Source: Bacillota bacterium
GTDB taxonomy: Bacteria > Bacillota_I > Bacilli_A > Erysipelotrichales > Erysipelotrichaceae
NCBI GenBank assembly: GCA_018065105.1
Contig: JAGHTX010000149.1
Span: 1-34,126, forward strand
DNA: 34,126 bases
Direction of reading: 5' to 3'
This document shows positions 27,081 through 34,126 of this stretch, in pieces. Each line of letters starts with the position of its first letter. Within the stretch, counting starts at the first letter, position 1. The position numbers and the translations under genes are program-made. The notes under the pieces are model-generated. The model saw only the letters and a program-made list of their open reading frames with translations, had not been told where the DNA came from and did no database searches.

Positions 27081-27168
27081 TTTACACATACTTTTAAATT
27101 TAGTAGTATTAATCCGCAATCAAAACGGTTGTGTGATAGAATAAGTACAGCTACAAAGGAGTGGTTTT

Positions 27169-28290
27169 ATGGATAGTCGTAATGCGATAGAAGTAAGAAA
27201 TATGTCTAAGTATTTTAAAATAAATCGTGATCAGGCACATACCTTAAAAGAACTATTGGTTATTAGCCGTGGTAAATCTCGTAAACATCAGGTATTGGAA
27301 GATATCAACGTGGATATCAGAAAAGGGGAGACCGTAGCGCTGATTGGAACGAACGGATCGGGAAAATCGACCTTGTTGAAGCTAATGACTCGTATTATAT
27401 TTCCAAACGAGGGAACCATTGAAACCTCTGGGAAACTGACTTCATTATTGGAATTGGGAGCTGGGTTCCACCCAGATTTTACGGGAAGAGAAAATATATA
27501 TTTCAATGCGTCAATTTTCGGTCTAACTCGTAAAGAAATCGATGCGCGTATTGAACAAATCATTGATTTCTCGGAATTAAGAGAATTTATAGATCAACCT
27601 ATTCGTACCTATTCATCCGGTATGTATATGAGACTTGCCTTTTCGGTGGCCATTAACGTAGATGCGGATATTTTATTAATTGATGAAATCTTAGCGGTTG
27701 GAGATCAACACTTCCAACAAAAGTGTTTTAAGAAGCTGGAAGAACTTAGAGATTCCAATAAAACGATTGTTATTGTATCCCACAGTTTAGATGTTGTAAA
27801 AAAATTATGTCGAAGAGCTATTTGGATCTACAAGGGACACTTTAAAATGGATGGAGAACCAGCCTATGTAATTGAAGAATATTTAAAACAAGTGGCCTTA
27901 GATCACAAGGAAGAAGTTACCCAGGCAAGAAAAGCAGGGGATGGTTATACAGGACATGTATGCATTGACACACCAACTAGCTATACACGTTGGAAAAAGG
28001 AACGTCCAGTACAATTTGTCGGATGGGAATTATCCAATGCAGAACAAGGTAGTTTCCATGCCTATATTGACGGAAAAGAAATCACTGATATAAAGCGCGT
28101 TCTAAGACAAGATGTATTTAATGCGTTTGCCAATGATTATGCAGGATTTATTGAAGTGGATACCCTAGGCTGGGAAATTGTGAGAAATGATTTAGAAGTT
28201 GGACTTCATAAATTCTACATCAAGACCATAGATGAAGATGGAAATGTCATTGCAGATGCGGAAGTCGAATTTTCAGTGGTAGAGGAGTAA
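27169..28290 (+). CDS. Polysaccharide/teichoic acid ABC exporter ATPase (Wzt/TagH type) with C-terminal substrate-binding-like module
   Basis: GTNGSGKSTLLKLM, YSSGMYMRLAF, LIDEILAVGD; about 130-aa C-terminal extension. Confidence 0.88.
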   Translation: MDSRNAIEVRNMSKYFKINRDQAHTLKELLVISRGKSRKHQVLEDINVDIRKGETVALIGTNGSGKSTLLKLMTRIIFPNEGTIETSGKLTSLLELGAGFHPDFTGRENIYFNASIFGLTRKEIDARIEQIIDFSELREFIDQPIRTYSSGMYMRLAFSVAINVDADILLIDEILAVGDQHFQQKCFKKLEELRDSNKTIVIVSHSLDVVKKLCRRAIWIYKGHFKMDGEPAYVIEEYLKQVALDHKEEVTQARKAGDGYTGHVCIDTPTSYTRWKKERPVQFVGWELSNAEQGSFHAYIDGKEITDIKRVLRQDVFNAFANDYAGFIEVDTLGWEIVRNDLEVGLHKFYIKTIDEDGNVIADAEVEFSVVEE

Positions 28291-28294
28291 GCGT

Positions 28295-29077
28295 ATGAAC
28301 GTTTTTCAGAATGTATATGCATACCGAGAATTGTTGAAAACGAACGTTAAAAAAGATATTCGTGGTAAATATAAAGGTTCGGTATTGGGAATATTATGGT
28401 CTTTCATCAATCCCTTACTACAAGTAGTAGTATATTGGATCGTATTCCCTTATTTAATGCGAGGAACCATGGACAATTATTTAATCTATTTGATTACCGG
28501 AATTATTCCATGGAACTTCTTTTTGGTAACCATGAATGCAGGAACTGCATCGATTAAAGTAAATATTCAAATCATTAAAAAGGTTTATTTTCCAAGAGAA
28601 ATCTTGATTATCTCCCAAACTGTCAGTGGGGTAATTAACTTCTTTATCTCTTGTATCATTATTCTTGCCTTCTGTCTAGGAACCGGAGTAGGAATATCGA
28701 TTCATTTAGTGGTCGTACCAATCATTGTATTTATTGAAGCCGTTTTTCTATTAGGATTGACATTTATTACCAGCGCTGTAAATGCGTATATTCAGGATTT
28801 GGAATACATCGTCACTTTCCTAACAACGTTATTGATGTATGGAACACCAATTATCTATAGTTTAGATTTATTCAAAGGATCCAAAAGTATTCTATATACT
28901 ATGATCCAAATCAACCCGATGACAACGATTGTCAACTCTTATCGTGATGCCTTCTTATATCACCAGTGGCCAAATTTTTATGCCCTAGGATTGGTTTTCC
29001 TTTTGGCTCTAGTGATTCTAATTTTTGGATATTGGGTATTTAAAAAATTAGAAAAAGGTTTTGCGGAAGTTATGTAG
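28295..29077 (+). CDS. Polysaccharide ABC exporter permease (Wzm/TagG type)
   Basis: KDIRGKYKGSVLGILWSFINPLLQVVVYWIVF; six TM segments. Confidence 0.9.
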   Translation: MNVFQNVYAYRELLKTNVKKDIRGKYKGSVLGILWSFINPLLQVVVYWIVFPYLMRGTMDNYLIYLITGIIPWNFFLVTMNAGTASIKVNIQIIKKVYFPREILIISQTVSGVINFFISCIIILAFCLGTGVGISIHLVVVPIIVFIEAVFLLGLTFITSAVNAYIQDLEYIVTFLTTLLMYGTPIIYSLDLFKGSKSILYTMIQINPMTTIVNSYRDAFLYHQWPNFYALGLVFLLALVILIFGYWVFKKLEKGFAEVM

Positions 29078-29087
29078 GAGTTTGTGT

Positions 29088-31523
29088 ATGAAACATAAAG
29101 TAAATTCTATGGACTATAGAAAAGGGAATGGTTTTGATTATCTCTCTTTCTATGGCTGGGCTCATGATCCTGAAGGGAAAAAGCTAGAGTATCAAGTTCA
29201 AATCGATGGAAAAGATGCAGAGTTTGAATTATATCGTATTGATCGATTGGATGTTCTAGCCGTGAACCCAAAGAAAAATATCGAATTAAATACAGGATTT
29301 CGTATTATACTACGTAACCCTGTGGTAAAAGAAAACGTTAAAATTATCGCAAGACAGGAAGTTATTGCCAATGTATCGAAGACTGAACTGGAAGCGATGG
29401 TGAGTGATAATCCAATTGTTGTATCCTTAGAACATTTTGGTCGTTCGGAAGAAAATAAAGACTTAAAAATGATAGATGGATGGGCAATTTCTTTAGAAAA
29501 TAAAAAGTTGACATATAGTGTAATCGACAAAGATGGTAATGAAGTCGCATCTACCTATCGTTCTACGGAACGAAGGGATTTGATCCGACAAGGATTGATT
29601 CAAGAAACTCAAACTTTGTGTGGGTTCCACTTAAGCTATACTGGAAGTGCCAAAATCTTATTAAAAGTCAGTGATGGAAAAAACGAAGAAATCATTGATT
29701 TAAAAGAACAAGGGATCGACTATAAATACTTGATTAAATCGTATGTGAAATCCTTGAACGCAAAACGCGTACTAAAAGGAATACGTTACTTAGTCAAATA
29801 CGGACCAAATGAATTTATTGAAAAATTCAAACAGGGACCAAGAATTGATGATCGTATTTATCACTACTGGTTTTTATCTCATCGTATTCAGGATGAGGAA
29901 TTGGAAAAGCAGAAACAAGTCCAATTTTCTTATGCGCCAACCATTAGTATTGTTGTCCCAACTTTTAATACACCAAGAGACTTCTTAGAAGAAATGATTG
30001 GCAGTGTTATTGAACAATCGTATCCAAACTGGCAGTTATGCATTGCCGATGGAAGCGAAAATAATGATGTTTTGGATTATGTAGAAAGTCTTCAAGAAAG
30101 TCGTATTGTTACTAAAAAATTAGAGAAAAACTATGGAATTTCTGGTAATACCAACGAAGCTCTAAAACTGGCAACGGGAGAATATGTGGGATTATACGAT
30201 CACGACGATATTTTAGAACCTGATTGTTTATTTGAGATTGTCTCTTCTTTACAAGAAGTAAAACACGATTGTATCTATACAGACGAAGACAAGTTTGATA
30301 ATGAAAAGAAAGAATATTGCGATCCAAACCTAAAACCAGATTTTAGTATCGATCTATTGTGTTCACACAACTACATTACCCACTTCTTCGTGGTAAAGAA
30401 AACTTTATTAGATGAAGTTGGATACTTCCGAAGTGAATTTGATGGGGCTCAAGATTACGATCTAATCTTAAGATGTACCGAAAAAGCCAATTCGATCCAT
30501 CATATCGCCAAGAGTTTATATCACTGGCGTATGCACTCGATGTCAACGGCAGAAAACCCTGAAAGTAAGATGTATTGTTACGAAGCGGGGAAAAAAGCTA
30601 TTGAAGAACACTTAAAACGAATTGGAGTCAAAGGAAACGTAGAAATGTTACCTAGACCATTCTTTGGTTTATACCATACTCGTTATGAAACAGTGGGAGA
30701 TCCTTTAGTATCTATTGTCATTCCGAATAAGGATGAAAAAGAAACATTAAAGACTTGTGTTGAATCGTTAATGCATAAGAATACGTATAAAAATATCGAG
30801 GTTATTATTATCGAGAACAACAGTACGACAAAAGAAATCTTTGATTACTACAAAGAATTAGAAAGTACATATCCAAATGTGAAAGTCGTTTACTACGAAG
30901 GACATTTCAACTATTCTCGTATCAATAACTTTGGAGAAAAATATACTAAGGGAGATTATCTACTTTTCTTAAATAACGATACAGAAGTAAAATATCCAGA
31001 TGCGATTTCAGAAATGTTAGGATGTTGTATGCGAAAAGAAGTCGGTATTGTAGGAGCTCGTCTACTTTACGACGATGATACGATTCAACATGCGGGGGTT
31101 GTGATTGGGTTTGGAGGATATGCTGGCCATGTATTCCACAAAAACAAGTTAAACAACTATGGATTCATGTTTAGAGCCATTTTGAATTGTAACTATTCCG
31201 CTGTAACCGCAGCCTGTTTAATGGTCAAACGTTCTATTTTTGAAGAAGTAGAAGGATTTGATGAAAGCTTTGAAGTGGCATGTAATGATATTGACTTCTG
31301 TTTAAAAGTACGAGAAAAAGGATATTTTGTAACCTACAATCCAGTCGCTACATGGTATCACTACGAATCAAAAACTCGCGGATATGAAAATGACTTATCT
31401 AAATCGGCTCGTTTTGATAGCGAAATTAAGAATTTCCAAAGAAAGTGGAAACCATTGATAGAAGCGGGAGATCCATTCTACAATAAGAATTTCAATCTAA
31501 ACGATGCACCATTTAAGTTATAA
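29088..31523 (+). CDS. Large glycosyltransferase with two GT2 domains and N-terminal beta-rich repeats
   Basis: Domain 1 ISIVVPTFNTPRDFLEEMIGSV...DHDDILEPD; domain 2 VSIVIPNKDEKETLKTCVESL...FLNNDTEV; start taken as ATG 29088 after SD AGGAG. Confidence 0.88.
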   Translation: MKHKVNSMDYRKGNGFDYLSFYGWAHDPEGKKLEYQVQIDGKDAEFELYRIDRLDVLAVNPKKNIELNTGFRIILRNPVVKENVKIIARQEVIANVSKTELEAMVSDNPIVVSLEHFGRSEENKDLKMIDGWAISLENKKLTYSVIDKDGNEVASTYRSTERRDLIRQGLIQETQTLCGFHLSYTGSAKILLKVSDGKNEEIIDLKEQGIDYKYLIKSYVKSLNAKRVLKGIRYLVKYGPNEFIEKFKQGPRIDDRIYHYWFLSHRIQDEELEKQKQVQFSYAPTISIVVPTFNTPRDFLEEMIGSVIEQSYPNWQLCIADGSENNDVLDYVESLQESRIVTKKLEKNYGISGNTNEALKLATGEYVGLYDHDDILEPDCLFEIVSSLQEVKHDCIYTDEDKFDNEKKEYCDPNLKPDFSIDLLCSHNYITHFFVVKKTLLDEVGYFRSEFDGAQDYDLILRCTEKANSIHHIAKSLYHWRMHSMSTAENPESKMYCYEAGKKAIEEHLKRIGVKGNVEMLPRPFFGLYHTRYETVGDPLVSIVIPNKDEKETLKTCVESLMHKNTYKNIEVIIIENNSTTKEIFDYYKELESTYPNVKVVYYEGHFNYSRINNFGEKYTKGDYLLFLNNDTEVKYPDAISEMLGCCMRKEVGIVGARLLYDDDTIQHAGVVIGFGGYAGHVFHKNKLNNYGFMFRAILNCNYSAVTAACLMVKRSIFEEVEGFDESFEVACNDIDFCLKVREKGYFVTYNPVATWYHYESKTRGYENDLSKSARFDSEIKNFQRKWKPLIEAGDPFYNKNFNLNDAPFKL

Positions 31524-31554
31524 ACAAAAACACCATTTAAGTTATAAACAAAAA
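31507..31554 (+). repeat. Perfect 24-bp tandem duplication across the glycosyltransferase stop codon
   Basis: CACCATTTAAGTTATAAACAAAAA at 31507-31530 and 31531-31554. Confidence 0.97.
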
Positions 31555-31557
31555 CAA

Positions 31558-31586
31558 TTGACATCTAATTTTATTTGATTTACAAT
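31558..31586 (+). promoter_or_regulatory. Strong sigma-A type promoter of the amino-acid ABC operon
   Basis: TTGACA at 31558-31563, 17-nt spacer, TACAAT at 31581-31586. Confidence 0.75.
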
Positions 31587-31596
31587 CTTTTCAAGC

Positions 31597-31643
31597 AAAG
31601 GTGCTAGAAACGAGAAATCGTTTTTAGTACCTTTTTTATTTTA
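31597..31643 (+). terminator. Terminator-like hairpin between promoter and start codon (candidate attenuator or 5' protective stem)
   Basis: AAAGGTGCTAGAAACGA-GAAA-TCGTTTTTAGTACCTTT (17-bp stem with two G-U pairs) followed by TTTATTTT. Confidence 0.75.
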
Positions 31644-31657
31644 GGAGGAATTTTGAG

Positions 31658-32443
31658 ATGAAAAAGATTTTATCAATGGTAATCTCTGCCTTTGTGGCAA
31701 TGACTATGGTTGCAGGATGCGGAAGTAAACCAAGCGAAGAAAGTGGAAAACCAGTATTACGAGTGGGTACAGAAATTGGATATCCACCAATGGAGTATTT
31801 TGATGAAGATGGAGCGACTCCAATTGGATATGATATTGAAGTGGCTTACGCACTAGGTGAAGAATTAGGAATGGAAGTTGAAATTATTGATACCGCATGG
31901 GATGGAATCTTTGCCGGAGTCGATACAGACAAATACGATGTAATTATTTCTTGTGTAAGTTGGACAGAAGAAAGAGATGCTGCCTATAACTTATCCAAGA
32001 CATATGTTGCGAATGCGCCAGTTTTAGTTGTTCCAAAAGATTCGGATATTGCGGATATCTAAGATTTAAAAGGTAAAAAAGTAGCCGTTCAAATGGAAAC
32101 AACTGCAGATTATATTATTCAAGATTACAAAAAAGATGGATTAGATACTGAATTAGTTACATACGAAAAAGTAATCAATTGTTTTGATGATATTAAAGCA
32201 GGTCGTGTCGATGCAGTTTGTACAGACTCTGTTGTTGCTTCTTACTATTTAGGAGATGAAGCTTCTAATTATATGACAGTATGGCAAGCAGACACAGCTG
32301 AACCAATCTGCATGTGTATGAAAAAAGGTAATGATGAATTAACACAAAAAATTAATGATGCGATTCAAGCATTGATCGATAGTGGTAAATTAACTGAAAT
32401 TGGTCAAAAATACTTTGGTTACGATGTAACAGAAAACTTATAA
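31658..32443 (+). pseudogene. Amino-acid ABC transporter substrate-binding lipoprotein, interrupted by an in-frame TAA at 32060-32062
   Basis: Lipobox (TMVAGCG) and SBP_bac_3 sequence; ORFs 31658..32062 and 32093..32443 are in the same frame and join as ...DIADI*DLKGKKVAVQMETTADY... Confidence 0.8.
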
Positions 32444-32447
32444 GAAG

Positions 32448-32478
32448 AAAGGTTGTGCTTTCGTACAACCTTTTTCGT
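32448..32478 (+). terminator. Terminator-like hairpin between binding-protein and permease genes
   Basis: AAAGGTTGTGC-TTTC-GTACAACCTTT + TTC. Confidence 0.75.
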
Positions 32479-32495
32479 TAGAAAGAGGTCACAAG

Positions 32496-33146
32496 ATGGA
32501 TAGAATTATTACCTGGCTCCCACAATTGTTAAATGGGGCAAAACTTACAATACTTATAACTATACTATCTGTAACAATTGGATTATTTTTAAGTGTATTC
32601 TTAGCGTTAGGTAAAATGTCTAAGAACCCAATATTAAATAAACCTTGTAGTGCATATATTTTCTTTTTTAGAGGAACACCATTGTTGATGCAAATATATT
32701 TTATTTATTTTGGCTTACCACAATTTAGCCCAGCATTAACAATTCAAAGTGCCTTCGTTGCAGCGATGATCGCCTTTACATTAAATACCGCTGCCTATCT
32801 AGCAGAAAATATTCGAGCAGGGTTAGAATCCATTGATAAAGGTCAACATGAAGCATCAAAAGCACTAGGTATGACATATGGACAGACCATGCGATTAATC
32901 ATTATTCCACAAACCATTCGTCGTTTGATACCTCCAGTTGGAAATGAATTCATTATGGTGTTAAAGGATGTATCATTGGTTGCGATAATCGGATTATCCG
33001 ATTTAACGAAGGTGACACGAGCTATTTCTTCTTCAAGTGCAACGGCAATGGTCTATATTCCTGCTATGATTATTTATTTAATTATCACGGCTTTCTTTTC
33101 ATATGTATTTAATAAATTAGAAAAGAAATACTCTGTTTATGAATAG
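32496..33146 (+). CDS. Polar amino-acid ABC transporter permease (HisM family)
   Basis: [50 protein letters not shown]. Confidence 0.93.
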   Translation: MDRIITWLPQLLNGAKLTILITILSVTIGLFLSVFLALGKMSKNPILNKPCSAYIFFFRGTPLLMQIYFIYFGLPQFSPALTIQSAFVAAMIAFTLNTAAYLAENIRAGLESIDKGQHEASKALGMTYGQTMRLIIIPQTIRRLIPPVGNEFIMVLKDVSLVAIIGLSDLTKVTRAISSSSATAMVYIPAMIIYLIITAFFSYVFNKLEKKYSVYE

Positions 33147-33157
33147 GAGGATTCAAC

Positions 33158-33916
33158 ATGTCTATCATTCGTACAGAAAATCTTTGTAAAAAGTTTGGTG
33201 ATTTAGAAGTATTAAAAAATGTAAATTTAACGGTAGAACAAGGGGAGGTAATTGTTATTATTGGAGCTTCTGGAGCTGGAAAATCTACATATCTTCGTTC
33301 ACTAAATACTTTAGAAACAATCACAAGTGGGAAAATATTTATTGATGATGAATTGTTCATTCACGCTGAAAAAGGAAAAATAATTGACGGAATGGAAAAA
33401 GAAAAACATAAAGCCCTATTACTCGAAATGGGAATGGTTTTCCAGCGATTCAATCTTTTCCCTCATCTAACAGTAAAAGAAAACATTAAAATAGCACCAA
33501 TCAATGTAAAAGGTATCGATGAAAAAGTTGCGGAAGCTAAGGCATTAGAATTGCTGGAAAAAGTTGGATTATTAGATAAGGCGGATGTATATCCAAATAA
33601 ATTATCTGGTGGTCAACAACAACGTGTAGCTATCGCAAGAGCACTTGCGATGGAGCCAAAAATTATGTTGTTTGATGAGCCTACAAGTGCACTAGACCCA
33701 GAACTTGTAGGAGAAGTATTAAATGTAATGAAAGAATTAGCAAAGCAAGGAATGACCATGCTTTGTGTAACACATGAGATGGGGTTTGCACGTGAAGTAG
33801 CGGATCGTGTTGTATTTATGGGAGATGGAGTCATTATGGAAGAAGGAACTCCAGAAGAAATATTTTCAAATCCTAAAACAGAAAAAGCAAAACAATTCTT
33901 AAACAGTATCTTATAA
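33158..33916 (+). CDS. Polar amino-acid ABC transporter ATPase
   Basis: [45 protein letters not shown]. Confidence 0.95.
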   Translation: MSIIRTENLCKKFGDLEVLKNVNLTVEQGEVIVIIGASGAGKSTYLRSLNTLETITSGKIFIDDELFIHAEKGKIIDGMEKEKHKALLLEMGMVFQRFNLFPHLTVKENIKIAPINVKGIDEKVAEAKALELLEKVGLLDKADVYPNKLSGGQQQRVAIARALAMEPKIMLFDEPTSALDPELVGEVLNVMKELAKQGMTMLCVTHEMGFAREVADRVVFMGDGVIMEEGTPEEIFSNPKTEKAKQFLNSIL

Positions 33917-33953
33917 TTTGTTTTCTTCTAAAAAAATTGAAAATTATTTATCT

Positions 33954-33995
33954 AAAAGTGTTGGAAACGAAAAAGTTTTCAGCACTTTTATTTTG
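33954..33995 (+). terminator. Intrinsic terminator of the amino-acid ABC operon
   Basis: AAAAGTGTTGGAAAC-GAAAAA-GTTTTCAGCACTTTT + ATTTTG. Confidence 0.8.
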
Positions 33996-34090
33996 TTTAG
34001 GGATAATATTAATCATTTTTAAAAAAACTTTTACCTGCATGACAAATAATACAGAAAGAATAGAATGGGGGTAGAAAGTGAGGAAAGTAT

Positions 34091-34126
34091 ATGTACTATT
34101 ATTCTTATGCCGAAACAAAACGTTTC
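34091..34126 (+). CDS. Start of a further CDS truncated by the window edge (MYYYSYAETKRF...)
   Basis: ATG with GAGG-containing sequence just upstream, open to the end of the window. Confidence 0.4.
   Translation, partial: MYYYSYAETKRF

Noticed and set aside
29198-29550. Antisense ORFs opposite the glycosyltransferase N-terminus
   Set aside because: Typical shadow ORFs of an AT-rich gene; no start signals or homology.
31587-31657. Known riboswitch or T-box in the amino-acid transporter leader
   Set aside because: The leader is about 65 nt and consists almost wholly of one hairpin; no T-box sequence (AGGGTGGNACCGCG) or lysine/glycine aptamer is visible.
32060-32062. Programmed recoding (pyrrolysine or selenocysteine) at the binding-protein stop
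   Set aside because: The codon is TAA, not TAG or TGA, and the position falls in an ordinary loop sequence of the family; mutation or sequencing error is simpler.

Overview
This is a 34 kb low-GC Firmicutes chromosomal window. Gene style suggests an Erysipelotrichia-like host, but that is inference. It is densely coding, almost all on the + strand, with no rRNA, tRNA, CRISPR array or insertion sequence that I can support. From left to right it holds: a cytosolic LRR protein; lspA-rluD-dCMP deaminase-methyltransferase; a secreted amidase/glucosaminidase; rnhC (-) divergent from cvpA-like-mutS2-uvrC; a VanY-fold protein that has lost its zinc ligands; a YfcE-type phosphoesterase; a VanZ-metallophosphoesterase fusion; a nucleoside (BMP-type) ABC transporter followed by a nucleoside 2-deoxyribosyltransferase-like gene (-); PrsW-like, YdcF/DUF218 and DUF1848 genes; two tandem secreted C39-like/ricin-like paralogues; a Wzt/Wzm-type polysaccharide exporter with a double-GT2 glycosyltransferase; and an amino-acid ABC transporter whose binding-protein gene has one in-frame TAA. 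The observations most worth following up are: (i) four genes with an extended -10 element exactly 6 nt upstream of the start codon (candidate leaderless mRNAs), including the divergent rnhC/cvpA pair; (ii) the zinc-ligand-less VanY pseudoenzyme next to a VanZ-phosphoesterase fusion; (iii) a GW...DGK...R.D...GF module shared by the exporter ATPase and the glycosyltransferase; (iv) a 17-bp terminator-like hairpin placed between the promoter and start codon of the amino-acid transporter, with a related hairpin at the operon's 3' end; (v) the ochre codon in the binding-protein gene.
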